This document shows, in pieces, positions 40,004-54,379 of a stretch of 64,000 nucleotides of DNA (position 1 is its first letter; each line of letters starts with the position of its first letter). The stretch comes from Azadirachta indica (lineage: Eukaryota > Streptophyta > Magnoliopsida > Sapindales > Meliaceae): assembly GCA_022749755.1 (NCBI GenBank), contig CM040443.1, positions 13,097,744 to 13,161,743 on the forward strand. The letters are read 5' to 3'. The notes under the pieces were generated by a model, which saw nothing but the letters and a program-made list of their open reading frames with translations, made no database searches and was not told the origin of the DNA. The position numbers and the translations under genes were made by a program.

Positions 40004-43000
40004 GGCAAGAAAAAGAAGCTAGCTAACCTCTTGAAAAGTTGTTGATTCGATGGGTTTGCTTCTTCGGTTTCGGTTACTTTTACATCTGGGATTTGCATTT
40101 GCATTTACTTCCACTGCTGTATTCTAAATGGCTATTCTCATTTGTCCTTCTCCTTTTCCTTCTTTCTTTGTTATTATTATGCATCTACGTGGATACCCCA
40201 TAGTGTTAATGTCCCTTCCATGTAAGGAAAACGCATCAAAATTGTTGTCGGCGTTCGGAGAAAAGTTTAAACAAGCCTTGAAATAAACCTAGGTAGATAT
40301 GGGGAATTTGACGTTGTATCTAATGGATGAAATATTTAATTAAAGTTGACTGGATTTGTTACTATGTATTGCTTCTACACAAGAAAATTAAAATTGGTAA
40401 ATTAAATTCAATTGGAAAAATGATCATCATGCAATGATATCAATTTGTCTGTGTGTACAATACTTGGTTGCTGGTTTAATCATCTGAAATTTCTGCCTTC
40501 TTTTCTTTCTTTGTTGTTTGATTTGTCTTGTAGCTCAATATCATTAATCCCAGTTACTAACTATGTGCTTGTTACTTATTGGTAAAGATTCTTTTAACTT
40601 TCAGACACATACGATAGCTGATGAAATATAGATTTCATTTATGTTCAGTGGTTAATTGTTATTTTTCTAGGAAAAGAAAGAGGGATATTTGCTTTAACAT
40701 AAAAGAACTCATATCCATCCAATTTAAGAGCATTACCAACTTGAAATAACTTTTCGATCCAGAGGAAAATTTTTATATACGAAATGAGCATCATCATTTA
40801 TAATTCCAGACAAAAATAGTTGACTTGATTCAGTGTATACATAATGAAGTCAAAATGTTTAGTTGCATAGGTTAATTAGCCACTTGACTTTATACATGGA
40901 AGAATGGACTAACATCTAATTTGATTGATGTTTTGGAATTTATCGAGAGAAGCATGTGAGCGTCTGAACAGCAATTGAACTCATACTATTTTAGTTAAAA
41001 TAATAGTAAAGACAATTTTTTTCAACAAGTTTTATTGTATTCATATGAAAATATACAATATATGTCATCTAGCAATGTAGTTTAGTGTCTTTTTATTTTG
41101 TACTCCAAAATTACAAAGTTATAACTGTGTTATTTTAAGTGTTCGTTGGTTATTATTAGACTTTAAATCTTTCAATCTATGTAATAATAAAATTATTTTT
41201 AAAAACAAAGCATCAAAAGTAGCCCAAATTAACTAGAAACATAAAGTTTCAACCATTGTGTGTCGTCAATTCAATAATGGCAAGTGGCATTATAGACAAG
41301 TGTGGCTAGTCTTGTCATTTATCAATCTAGTTAGCAGGGTAACACCACTTACCATTACATTGTTTTTCTATTTTGGGTTTTTTCTAGGTCAAATATAGCT
41401 ATATTATCAAGCAGACTAAGAAATTTTAAGTCTAAAATATTAAAAAAAATTTTAAATAGCATAATTGCCAGTTACTAACGGCTAGCCGTTTAGATATAGT
41501 TTATTATTTAAATATTAGTAAAAAAATTAAAATGCTAAAAAATTCATACTGTATCATGTTACAATTGCTTTTATCTAAAAATAATGGATTGCTTTAACTA
41601 ATGAATACTGATCTATATAAATATTTTTGAAGCCAATAAAATCAAAGAGCATATTTTAACAAATTTTGGCAATTTTTCCTCCTTTGTCTCTATCATTAAT
41701 TTATTCCTAAATCGTTTTAAAGTTTATTCTTTTCTTGTAATTTTAGTTATTTGATTTCATTTTCAATTTGATGAATTTCAATATGAAAATCTCGAATCAC
41801 TATTTCTTTTGAAGATTTTCTTCAAACTTTTCAATTTTTAAATGGTAAGTCTAGATGCTTATTGGTGTTTTAGTTGTTTTTTTTTTTAACTTTATTTTTT
41901 TCTTTATAAAAATATTTATTCTAGTAATAAACCTATGATCACATTAAAATAATCAAAATTACCCTTAATATTAATATTTTAACCATTATAATTTATTTGA
42001 AATATATATTTGAATCCTTTTAGTAAGAATTATGATCTATTTGATACAAATCAACCAACCATATATATACTTATTTACCAAGTCATAAAACTCATAGTTC
42101 CCATTGTTATTACCCAATTTCAACGACACTATACACCCACAGGTGATGATCTTTCTTTCAACTTTCACATATTTATAGCAAAACTTTTTATAGAGTTTGA
42201 AGATTCTATATGTATAAAATCACAAAATCATGAATTAATGGACTACTATTTATATCAATTAAATATACAAGATCAATTATATATAATCCCATGTAATTAA
42301 GATAACCCCTTTAATTTCACATACATGTAGTGGTATATATTAAGTTCCTTCATTCTAGACTGATAACACAGTGTGCTTCTCAAGTAAAAAGATGACTCAT
42401 CATCTCATATATACATACATATATATATATATATATACATGTATATACACTTGTTGATGAATCTCAAAATTGAATGCAATATGTTTAGCCTATCAATTTT
42501 TGGAAGAAAGGGAATGTAGTTTGCATGTCTTTGATAAATAAGTATTCCTAATTGAACAAGTGGTGTTATTGGGTCCAGCATGCAGCAAGATGATTTGCAA
42601 ATAACAGGTGTCCTGTAAAATGGTGTAGCGATTTAGGCCAGCTGCCTTATTTAATTAATTATTAATTAGGGTAGGCAAGCAGCAGCCTATACATATTGCT
42701 GCGTGTGAAAGTTACGATTGCAAAAACCCCACTTCAATTTATAGAGTTAGCAATTTCATTAATTAAGCTAAAATTTTAAGCTTCATGATCTATGTCCTTT
42801 CCATCTAAGACCATTCCAGGACAAAAATAAAGTCCTCATCAGAAAGGACCCCCCACTATTAATTAATTTCACTTCACCCTTTCATAATGAATAAAACAAA
42901 TATTAAAACTTTCTTAGCATAACCTAATCCTATTTTGTCCTACATCGAATTAAGTGTCCTTACATTTCGTATTAATTTGGTAAGTTGTTTTAAGTTTTTA

Positions 43001-46000
43001 TTCAAGTAGTTTTTCCTTAGTTATTTAAATTTGAGTTGTTTAGTTAAATAAGTTTGTTGTTATTGTAAATCACATAATAATGTTTTTTTTTTATCAAACT
43101 TTTTAATTAATAAAAATTCTTTGTTTAATTTTATTCTTCATTATATTATTATCTTAACAATATTGCTTTTGAATCCTTCGTATTAGAATGATATCTAATG
43201 ATAATATATTTATAAAGTGAATTTATTTTTACTTTTACTTTTGAAAGAGAGCCATTCCATTGCTTGGTATGATTACTTATATTTTAACTCTAATACCACT
43301 TTATTAGAAGGTAGAGGGCTTAAATAAAAAAAAATTTGTTAAAAATAATTATGAATAACGAAGAAAGGAGAAACTTACAATCTTATTGATTTTTAATTTT
43401 CGATTTGACAAACTTCTTAAGTTTCTCAAGAATACAATGAAATAACTCATCCCTATTCATAATATGGTACTTCATTAATCAAAAATTAAAATTATGCCAA
43501 CACATATTTAATCTAATGATTACAAATTTTCTTTTAAAAATATTCATAATAATATTTAGATATTTAATATATTAATCTAAATTTTTATCATTAAATATCT
43601 AAATATTTAAATATTACATTACAAATTTCTAAAAATTGAGTCATATTATTTTTAAACTCAAATTTTATAAGCTTAATTTATTTTGAATCAAATCAAATTT
43701 AATTTCTAACATATTATAAGAACCATGAAAATAGAAAGGCAAATACAACATAAATGAAACAGTAAGGGTTAGCCAGCCAACTATTGGTTGGATGATAACG
43801 ACTTATAACTTTAAATTGAAGACACAAATTCAAGTCCGGGTGGATTTTAGGACTCTCCTACAGAATTATAGGATATTGATTTCCCAGAGCTAAGAAATAA
43901 AAATCTCCAAAAACTGAGTAGATATATAAAATATATTATAAAATTAATTATATAAACACTCAGGGTAAAAATCTAAGTTGTAAAAGTTGTTGGTAATCGA
44001 AGGTGGTTCCGAGAAAGCAATTAATACAAAATATTAGTTATTACCGACTAAACTGTAACACCATAATTGTGTTGGCTGGCCTCCCCGTATCCTTAAATTT
44101 AATGGCTAAAATAGACAGATGTCTGAATGCTGTCTACATATCTTGTTGAACATTCATTGCGATCAATGTTGCACTACTCTTTCCTCTTCGTCAATTAGTG
44201 CCCAATTGGTCAATTAAGAAACCAAACTTTATTAATGTTATTAAAGAGGTAATTCCATGTTTAACTGAAAATCATTGTTACCTCCACCACCACATTAATA
44301 TTATTAATCATTGTTCATGATGAGGTAGTGTTTATTTATTTTTTTTAAATTTAAAATTTAATTGATATATTTATTATTTTATCTTAAATATTTAAATATA
44401 AATATTAATTTATTTATTTTTATAAATATAAAATATTTAAAACTAATATATTAACATATATACTTTAAAAAAATTTAAAACTAATATGTAAAAAGTCGTA
44501 GACATATGTAAATGTCAACTAATAAATTAAAAATATTATTAACATATAAAATATTTAACTTATTTAAATATTTGTTTATTTAAATTTAAATTTAAATTTT
44601 TATTTTAACTATATTTAAATATTTTTAATAAATTTTTAAATATAAGTTTAAAAATAAACAACTTTTCAATATTTGAATAAAATTATTTAGTTACATTTAA
44701 GTAAACAAAAATAAAAACTTTTTTTCATATTTTTCTCAGGTGCAGATTAAATGTGGCAATATTATTGGTTATATTGAACAACTTGAAATATTTGGTTAGA
44801 AAAATTTGCATAAAATTAATATGATTAGAGTAGTTAAGAAAAGAACAGGTGCAATATTAATGGGTATTGAAAGTACCAAAAACTAAATATGGTCTCAAGC
44901 TAGCTAGGCGAATTTTATTCCAAATTAAAACAGAACAAATTAAATTAAAGAAGTTGCAATAATGAACTGATAATATTAATTAATTTATTTAAGAAATTAT
45001 TTTTTGTATTTAATATTTGATTGAAATTGAAAACTTCGAGATTGATGGGCAAGCATTGATACATTTCTTTTTTAATCAGATCATAATTAATTACTATTTG
45101 TTCACGATGGAAAAGAAAAAGGCTGTAGGCCATGCAGAATCCTAACTTATTTATTTATTTATTTATTTATTTATATGCTAAAATTCGATCATAGATTATT
45201 GGACTGTAGAGCAACTAGGCCCTTACAAAAATAGTAATAGAGGTCTCAAAATTGCTTGGTTCAATTGAAGAAAATGTCACTCCCTAGTTAGCTAGCTATA
45301 GAAACAATTTTTAGTGTATCCCTAACATTTGTAGTTATATAGTTTGCTTTCTTTAATTTATAAAAAAAATGTGTTTTTTTTCAATATATAGAAATATATA
45401 TAAGTCATATCACTCTTTCATTTTTATATAATAAGATTAAAATTTCAATTTCTCATACCATTATAGATATTTAACATTTAAATTATTTAAAACACGTGTA
45501 CTAATTAGTTAGTAGTTGGAGTCGAATTATAATAAAACTTGAATGAGTATCCTTTCGGCTGACAAAATTTTTAAAGTAATTTTGTGTAATTCATTTTTGA
45601 GAAATAAATAATAAATATTTTCTTAATTTCCAAATTAGTGTACATAATTAAAGTTAAAAAACATGTGATGAAGAAAAAAAAATGAATGGGAATGAAAAAT
45701 ATGAAGTTAAAATATAGAGAATAATGAAAAATAAGATACGAAAACATACAATATTTCTTTTATTATCCAAATCTCTACCAACAAAAGTAGATAAATTTTT
45801 TTATGGTATTTAATTTCGAAATATTATATTATAAATATATTATAAGAAACGTTACGAATTTTTAAGGAGGAAAAAAAAATTTAATTCGACTTTTGAATTT
45901 TAGAAAATAATTAATGTCACGATTCGTGTGGTGAGGACAGTTGGGAGTTACGGGTAGTTAGATAGGTGGGGAAGTGGGGCGATGGTATTAAATGTTATAT

Positions 46001-49000
46001 GGAAGCGAATTGGGGGTATTGTTGTCATTTTAGAGGGCTTTGTTGCGTCATTGATTTTGATTTTTAAGTCAACTATTTTACCAAATTAATATTTATTTAA
46101 TATTTGTTATTTAATTTTAATAGTTAAGAATTTAAATAAATTTAAATTTGTAAATCTAAATTATTTATTTTATTGCCAATCTCTTAATATAAATGTCAAT
46201 TTGTCTGTAAAAAAGAGTTAGAAATCAATATTTTTATATATTCGTTTATAAATTTTTAAAAGTGAAATAAAAAGAAAAATGTTAAAAATTCAATACCACA
46301 ATATATATATATATAATACATATAATAGTAAATAATGGATGATTAGGAAATAATCTTTTAATAATTAAGTGAAAATTTAATGAAAACTATAAATAAATTT
46401 AATTTTTTATATCAAATTAATACAACACAATTGATCCCTCTAATTAGATCAATAAAATATTTTAACTTTATAAATTTAAAAATCACGACAAACAACTCAA
46501 ATTATTTAACTTTGAATGCATAGCTTATAAATAGTTGAAAAATTTTTTTATAGCTCTTGCGAGTAAAGATAACTGTAAAATAATTTCTTCCTATGAACAA
46601 TTTATTTCAACATTAAAAATTCTTCTAAGTTGTTAAAAATAGTATATATTAAGTAATGGTTTACCATGAAGTATATCATTTTTGATATATGATTAGAATT
46701 TTTTTTTTTAAAAAAGAAAAGCCTAAATCATGTGGATGGATGTAAAGAATTTAAGATTGTAACAAGTTGAAATCATATCTGAATTACTTACAATTTTTAT
46801 TTATGTTTTATTATAATTTGATTTAAGGAGAAAAATAAAAATATTGAAAAGGGATTTCAAGAATATTCAATACACCAACTCAAAATCTGGGCATGGGCTT
46901 CCTATGAGGCTATAACAATCCATGGCCGTTTTGGGCTGAAACATAGTTGTGAATTGTGATTTTTTTCCCCTCCCTTTTTGCATTTTAACGCTTAATACAA
47001 TTCATTAAAATTATAACAATTATAATAATTAATATTTAAACCTCACATAAAATCAAAAGTACACATGTCACTTGAAGAACATACATGATTTGAGAACAAG
47101 ATGATCACAATGGAGAAGCAAAGAAAACCAAATGGTAGAGATCAGGTGGAAGAGAAGGAAAGATCAAAGTGCTGGTGGTAGAGAGATTCATCAAACCAAA
47201 TATATAAATTTGATTTTTTTTTAAGTTACTAACATTAAGTTAGGGTTTTACTAAATTTTTACATCATCATTTTTATAACATACTTCAAATATCTATTTAT
47301 ATTTTATGAGATATTTGTCATTATAAAAGTTATTTACTTATATTTTTATTGGAAAGTCTTAATGTATTTTTTAGAACTCGATTTAATATTTATTACTCAA
47401 CTATTGGCTAGAGTGACAAATAGGCGAATTATTATGTAACCCAAATTTACTTTCTTTCTTTTTTTTTTTAATTAGAATGTTGCTAGAGATGCATATCTTC
47501 TTATTTTTTTTTTGTTTAGATTTAATATATATACACCTCTATGATTTGGTTAAAAAAACTCTTCAATCCCACTGATTTTATAAATACTCGCTTAAACCAC
47601 TATTCGTCAAAAAATTTTACTAATTTTGATAATTTATTAATTTTTACATTACAATTGTTATAATATTATTTATTCATAATCATTTTAAAAGTTAAATTTA
47701 CTAGGTTATCTTTATTTTTAGCCAAATTCACATACTTAACTATGAAAATTGTCTATATAAATAATAAAGATAAATTTTTGTCTAAACCGTATATACATAA
47801 AGTGCTTTTTTTTTTTTTTAATTTAAAGGCTATATATAAATAAAATTACTAGTTTTTAAAATTTTGGATATTGAGACGTGATGAACAAAAAATAACAGCA
47901 CATGTTATGTTATTTCTTCACAGCTAGCTGCTGATTGAGACCCATTTAGGGCATTGGTCAAACGGCGTTGCCAACCTAACAAGCTTCAATTAACATTTCT
48001 AATTAATTTAATTACCTACCAAATCGAAATTAAGAATGAGAATTAATTAATTAATTAATTAAACGTGATGCCCAAATTCTCTTTCAAAAGTCTATGGCAA
48101 TTGGCAAGCAATTAATTGGTCAATTCAATTCTTCAATTAATTATTCAGCAAATAAAATTATTAATTTTAACTTCAATTCTTTCTCATAGTTGAACCTTGA
48201 ACTGTGGTTTCGAGGAAGTTTGGTGAAATAGGAATGTATCAAAGTCGAAGGCTTTATTAATTTATGCTGCTGTCTCACCAACCCACAAGAAATTTTCTTT
48301 TCACATTGATTAATCAATTTCTTCTCTGCTCTTACCATATCTTACTATATTTGATTTTTATGTTCTAAGGACTTAATTTAATGCTGCACGGGTGTCCATA
48401 CATGCACATTCAATTTGGGTTCAATTCTCTTCCTAGTTTTATATATTTAGAGTTGATCTTTTCTCTTAGCTTAATTTCCAGTGATCTTGATTGATTTCTA
48501 ATCAAGGTATCAACATTTAGAGAAGGAATAGACATTTAAGAAAATGACAAATAGATCAAGCCAAAGTTTATACAATATTATTAGTACAATAAGAGCTCAC
48601 CTACTAAAAATGGTTGTTGAGTCTAATTTTCTGGGTTTAGTTGGGTTATTAAACATAATGTTGAGAAATGACATTAAATTTGTCAATGAATTGATTGAGA
48701 TTAGTCTTTAAAATTTTTTACCCACTTATTTACGATTTCCCTAATTTTGTTTTAGAATATCATTATTCTTATAATGATTCCTAAATTATTAATTTTTTAC
48801 TGGTTAGACTTTTTAATTATGAATAACAAGGGTGAACCTTATATTTCACTATCACTGTTGCCAATGATCACCAAAAATAATGTCAAATTAAATCATCATT
48901 TGTCCCATTAAACTTTAAATTTGTTGATCTATGCATGTATAAAGGTGGTTATTTTAGACTATGAAACATTAAAAGAAAAAGCAGGAAAAGGGAATTATGA

Positions 49001-49358
49001 CGGTAGCCTTCGTATAATGTCGCCATATTGATGACAAGTAATGTTACGCCATCGTTGCAATCAAATAGGTCATCGATTGGTGGCTCTGAAAATGATGACG
49101 GTATATTGTCATTCCCTACTATTGTGATGGTGCCATATATACTCATTGTCATTTGTTAGCTTTAGCTTTTATGATGTTTTTGTTATTGAAAATAATTTCA
49201 CTATTGTATAGATTGAAAATTTTAGATTTTTATGGTACCGACAAGGATTGAATCCAACACCATTGTCTATGACTATTTTTTTATTTTACGGAGCACAATA
49301 ATAATATCATACCATCACACAATAAAACTAGTGCAAACACAATATATCAACATACCTC
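40004..49358. other. Nine-kb gene-free region downstream of CER6
   Basis: AT-rich DNA with no credible ORF. Microsatellites: AT at 42419-42437, TTTA at about 45150-45174 and AATT near 48038-48060. An imperfect hairpin of about 90 bp lies at 41276-41362 (AATGGCAAGTGG paired with CCACTTACCATT). A short GC-richer stretch at 45915-46055 has no recognisable gene. An AT-rich TIR element lies at 44325-44725. Confidence 0.65.
44325..44725. mobile_element. AT-rich TIR element, likely a relative of copies A and B
   Basis: The left end (GTGTTTATTTATTTTTTTTAA) and the right end (AAACAAAAATAAAAAC) are imperfect inverse copies. The interior has TTTAAATATTTTTAATAAA-type strings resembling those in the elements at 0.9 and 12.4 kb. 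About 400 bp, no ORF. Low-complexity AT content makes the assignment tentative. Confidence 0.35.
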
Positions 49359-49375
49359 CACTACTAAAAATTTGG

Positions 49376-49710
49376 TTATTATTAATGGTAATTAGTATCA
49401 GTAATATATTTTATCGATAATTGTATAAAGTATCAAGAATGCTTTAATCAATAAATGCTGACATTAAATTTAATATCAGTTCTTATTAATACTAAGGTAT
49501 CATAAAATTATTAATACTTTTTTATCACTATATTAGTGACACTTTTGTATTAAAACATGATTAATACTTTTGTGTTATCAAACTATTGAGACTTTTGCAT
49601 TAGTGATATGTTGATACAAAAATATCAAAACCTTATTAAGACTTTTGTGTCAAAATACTATTGATATTATAATATCAATACATTGTTGATGCTATTGTAT
49701 ATAAAATATA
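49376..49710. repeat. CACTA subterminal repeats
   Basis: At least eight variants of the string (T)TATTGATACTTTTGTRTTA or its inverse (ATATCAATA, TAATACTAA) are clustered next to the CACTA end. Such repeats are the binding sites of the TNPA-type protein in En/Spm elements. Confidence 0.6.
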
Positions 49711-50867
49711 TAATATTAATTTTATATATTTAATGGTATTAAAATGATTTTGTACATTTAATGATATTTTCTGGAATAATTTAATAATACATATATTTTT
49801 GAAATAACAATAAAAATAAAAAAAATCTATAAATTAAAACAAATATTAAATTTAAAAATTAAAATTGTTGAATATATTCATGCATACAAAAATTTTGTTA
49901 AATTCACTAATTGCGAAATGTATATAATTATAAATTTGATTATATATATATATATCAAGTAATAAGTTACAATTTCAAAATCATCATTTCAACAAGTTTA
50001 TTTTTTCCAATATCACCATCCTTTCAAGAAAACTAAATCAATTTAACACCTACATTAAATCCACAAATTTTAACATTCAAACTTACAAACCATATATATC
50101 CTACAACAACATGAGTTTTTCCAACCAACAGCAACAACACATCTGTCAAGTAAATTTAATTCTAGGCAAAACAAAAAAAAAAAAGAATAATCAATTTATT
50201 GTCGCAAAATTTTAATTTTAACTTAAAAAACCCTTATATTCGTATCTTTTTTTGATAGTTAGTGATTAGTGTCACTGTATATGAAGTTCATTATTTACGG
50301 ATTTTGATGATATTATCCTCAGTATATTGTTCAATATCTTTAAACTATAAAATAATAAACAAAATATAAGCTGTATTTATGATTTTATATTAAAATCTTT
50401 ATTTTCCAATCACAAAATTCATAAATTAATATCGGATTGAAAAACTTACATTATTCTTGAGAATGTTAATATCCTTCACAATGTCTTGCATGAATTTCAT
50501 AACAAAAAATCTGCATTCAACAGTGTCTTATTGTAAAAGACATTAGAAATAAATATAAAGTAAGTGCACTGACCATAATATCAACTCCAAGTTTTTTATA
50601 TAGTTATAGCTACTTTACCTTTGTTACAATTCATTGTAGGTTGGCCCTTTTTGAAGATTTTTGGGTTGAATAATATAAGCTAATCCCCCTAAAAAATAAT
50701 AAAGTTCATGTTAAAAATTATAATCCTCAATTATATATATAATCAAACAATTTAAGTAGGTAAGAAATAGAAATTATATTATTTGACAATCTCCTGCAAG
50801 TTCTTGCATGATTTTTCAGCCAATGAATCAAGATAATACATAGTTGAGGTCAGTAAATCAATTATTA

Positions 50868-51136
50868 CTAACAACTAATGGTTGCTACATAGCAATAACC
50901 TAATAAAACATTAAAACAAATAACAATAATAAAAATAATGTTTAATGTGTAGACAATGGAGGAATAATACCCTGGGTTATAAGGCATTAAAGTAATTTGG
51001 CTTAACTTCAAATGTGCTAGTTTTTCATACAAGTAACGCGATCGATCGATTTGGGTTATATCTTCATGTTTATTGTTGCATGTAGAAACTTTCGTAAGAT
51101 TAACAAATTGAATTGAGAAATCATATCCATCAACCA
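50868..51136 (-). other. Unidentified 90-codon frame inside the CACTA element
   Basis: An open frame (51140-50868) starts just after the truncated transposase. It does not continue DUF4218 and I recognise no family. It could be an unrelated frame in transposon-internal sequence. Confidence 0.25.
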
Positions 51137-53292
51137 TCATCTCACTTCTTCAATAAGATAGATTGTCAAATGCACCATTATATCGAAAAAGTTTGGTGGA
51201 AAAAATTGTTCAAACATACACAAAGTGACCTCAAGATCCTTTTGCAATCTATTTAGATTTTCAATATCAATTACTTTGTTACACAAGCTATTGAAGAAGA
51301 AATAAATCCTTATTATGGCAACTCTAACTGATTTTTGTAAGCAATTTTGAATTGCCATTGACAATAATTGTTGCATCAAAGTATGACAATTGTAGAATTT
51401 AAGACCTTGAAAATGACAATCTTTCATCGACACAATGTTTCTAAAGTTGAAGCAATACCCTTCTAGCACTTTGGTTTTATGTAAAGTTTGACAAAACATC
51501 TTTTTTTGTTCTTTAGATAGTGTATAAAGGGCTGGTGGTATATAATTTTTATACTTTTCATTAGGTACAAGTTGTGGCCTAATGCCCATTTCCTTAAGGT
51601 CTTTTCTCGTATTAATTATATCTTTTGTCTTACCCGATTGATGAAATAATGTGTCATATATACTATCACACATATTTTTTCAATGTGCATGACATCCAAT
51701 TGATGTCGTACCAATAAATGCTGCCAATATTCTAACTCAAAGAAAATTGATTTTTTCTTAAATAATTTCGGCTTATCATAATTAGTGTGCTTTCATTTCT
51801 TATCTTTTTTTAGCCTGAAATTGTTGTTGATTTGTTTAAAAAATTTTAAGATTTCCTTATCATTCAACGAAATTGGACACTCATCTCACTCTTGGTTACC
51901 ATCAAACACTTTTTTCAATTTTCTGTATAGATGATTAAGCACTAAGAACCAACGATGACCCATGAAAGCATTTTTTCTACTATGTTTAAGCCAACATGAC
52001 CTAGTATTTTTTACACATTTTGGACAAGCATAATACCCCTTAATAGTATAATCGAATAGGTTGCTAGATACAGGTAAATCACTTATTGTCCACAACAAAA
52101 CAACCCGCATATTAAACGTTTCTTTTTTCCATGCATTATAGACATTTGCACCTACTTCTCATAAGGTTTTGGTCTTCAATTAAGAGTGCAAGATAAACAT
52201 TTAAGGCATTACCAGACTGTTTTGGGCCAAAAATCAACATTGATAACATTATGAATTTCCTTTTCATGCAAAGCCATAGAGGAAGATTGTAAGTTACCAT
52301 TGTAACAAACCAACAAATATAAGCAGTGTTCTGTGTGCTATGTGGATTTACCCTATTAGTTAAAAGCGCTAATCTATGATTTTTAGGATCTTGTGCAAAC
52401 TCAGGCTACTTACTATCAACTGATTGCCATGCTGGCAAATCTGCTAGATAATGAAGCTTGTCATCTTTTATTCTCTTTATTGCATGCCAAATTAAGTTTT
52501 CAACAATGTGTGGCGATTGAAACATGAGCTTAATTCTAGGGATAGGTGGAAAGTACCACAAAGTTTTAGTTGGAATCCCATCTAATTTATTTTTTGTTTT
52601 GTTTTTTAACTTTTTTCACCTACTTTATTTACAGAAAAGGTATTCAATGTGGTTTGCATACTCCTTCCTATAAAAAATACAATTATTTCTACATGTATCT
52701 ATTTTCTTATATTTTAAGCCTAACACTTTCATGATTTTTTTGACTTCATAAATTAATGTAGGTAAAGTGTTATTTTAAGGTAATATATCTGTAAGAATAT
52801 TCAATAAAGCTAAAAACCCTTTGTTCAACCACCTAAAATTTCTTTTAACATTATAAATTCTCATTAAATCAGATAGTTTTGAATGTTTAAAACTTAGAAA
52901 CAATGGCTTTTCACCATCTTCAAGCATCTCCCTAAAATACTTAGGATTTTTTTCACAATCTTCATAAGCATCTTCTACCATGTCAACATCATTACTTAAA
53001 TCCTTATACCTAAATTGATGACTTTCATAATGTGTTTGGGAATTTGAAAAATCAGAATTATGGTTTATTTCTCCATATCTAGTCCAAATGGTATATGTTG
53101 ATAGAAAAACGTATTCAAACAAATGTGATCTTATTTGTTCAGGTGTATGAAAATCTATATTACAACATGGTTACATGGACATCTAATTGACCTACGGTTT
53201 TCTACATTTACCATTGCATAAATTAAGAATTTATCAACCATATTCTCATATCTTGTCAATAATCTATCACTAAATATCCAATTTTTATCCAT
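51137..53292 (-). pseudogene. TNP2-type CACTA transposase, broken
   Basis: Minus-strand reading begins with MDKNWIFSDRLLTRYEN at 53292, the transposase-associated domain, including its IRCPCNH motif. A one-base frameshift near 53160 joins to FEYVFLSTYTIWTRYGE (ORF 53122-52775). The transposase_21 core follows in pieces between about 52560 and 51880, with IWHAIKRIKDDKLHYLADLPAW, YNLPLWLCMK and GPKQSGNALNVYL, and then CPKCVKNT and FMGHRWFL. The 178-residue frame at 51673-51137 contains KTKDIINTRKDLKEMGIRPQL and the DUF4218 start FFPPNFFDIMVHLTIYLIEE, and stops there. The usual continuation of DUF4218 is missing. Multiple stops and frameshifts mean no functional transposase. Confidence 0.85.
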
Positions 53293-53453
53293 CTCAAATT
53301 GTCAATCTGTTTATTTGTATGCCATGTATTATTATAAAATTAATAGTATATACATAATATGAAATATATTATGAAAATATGTGCCTATTGCAAAATAAAA
53401 GAATATAAATAATATATATTCACACACAACAAATAACACTTCAATATTTAATT

Positions 53454-53509
53454 CAACCATAACTACAACCACAACCATAACCATAACCACAATCACAATC
53501 ATAACTACA
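53454..53509. repeat. CCATAA/CCACAA hexamer repeat
   Basis: About nine imperfect hexamers (CCATAA, CTACAA, CCACAA, TCACAA) in tandem, upstream of the transposase start. Confidence 0.8.
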
Positions 53510-53847
53510 GTAAATTAATAAATTAAAAAAAAAGAATGTCAAGACAACTTACTTGATTTATGACTTTATTCAGGCAATTTATTAATTTTTTCTTGATTTC
53601 CACGAAGGTACAAAATATTAAATTAAATATATATAATTTATTTATAATATGAAACAAAATGTTCTCAATAAATGTTAATTTCTAATTTTTTTCTAAAACT
53701 GCAAATGATCTCAGTAACCAAAATAAGGATAGAAAAATCTTACATTTTTCAGTAACAACTAACGATCGAACCAGTAATGTCACAATTTAGGGTAAGGGTA
53801 AGGTTTTTGGCGATTGTCAAGGTAAGGGAGAAAGTAAAGGAGATTGA

Positions 53848-54035
53848 CTTGAATTTTGCTAAGTATATATGGGTATGTTTTCATTAAACACAAAACAGCA
53901 ATTGTGCAATATTAAGGGTTTTCAACGGAGAAGGTAAGGGAGAAGGTAAAAAAGATTAAGGGTTTTTGGTAGAGAAGGTAAAGAAGATTGACTTGAAATT
54001 TGCCAAGTGTTGGTATATTTTCATTAAATACAAAA
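53848..54035. repeat. Direct repeat of GATTGACTTGAA...CATTAAA unit
   Basis: A segment of about 55 bp (GATTGACTTGAATTTTGC to CATTAAACACAAAAC, from 53850) recurs at about 53986-54035 (GATTGACTTGAAATTTGC to CATTAAATACAAAAC), separated by GGTAAGG-rich sequence. Confidence 0.65.
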
Positions 54036-54073
54036 CGACATCGCATGGTCACTGTAGCAAAGTCTCTGTTAAA

Positions 54074-54226
54074 AAACTAGCCAATATAACAAGGTAGCAA
54101 CCTAACTAACATGACAAGATATCAACCTAGCAAACTAGCCAATATAACAAGGTGGGAACTTAACAAGCTAACCGAGATAATAAAATGGCAATCCAACGAC
54201 CTAACCAAATAATGAAACAACAACCT
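54074..54226 (+). repeat. Minisatellite array 1, units of about 29-33 bp
   Basis: About five diverged units, each ending GCAACCT, TCAACCT, GGAACTT or similar and starting AAC. The string AAACTAGCCAATATAACAAG occurs exactly at 54074 and again at 54132. The array is followed by TTTTATGAAATATT and CAATATTTATRACAAA, the same text that follows arrays 2 and 3. Confidence 0.7.
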
Positions 54227-54379
54227 AAATTTTATGAAATATTGAGGTAAGTACTGTGTGTTGGTTTCATATTTCTTTCAATATTTATAACAAACATGAA
54301 CTCTCTTGGATTTGTTTTATAACTAAGAAGTTTGAAAACTATTACCTTATCTCTAACCATTGTTCTTTTCAAATGTTAG

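Larger units (their letters stand above)
49359..53292 (-). mobile_element. Decayed CACTA (En/Spm) transposon, one end recognised
   Basis: CACTACTAAAAATTTGG at 49359-49375 has the CACTA terminus, and the following about 330 bp carry many short repeats of TTATTGATACTTTTGTGTTA-like text in both orientations, the subterminal repeats usual for this superfamily. A minus-strand TNP2-type transposase lies further in. The expected opposite end (reading ...TAGTG) was not found up to about 54.3 kb, so the far end is lost or lies outside the span given. Confidence 0.7.
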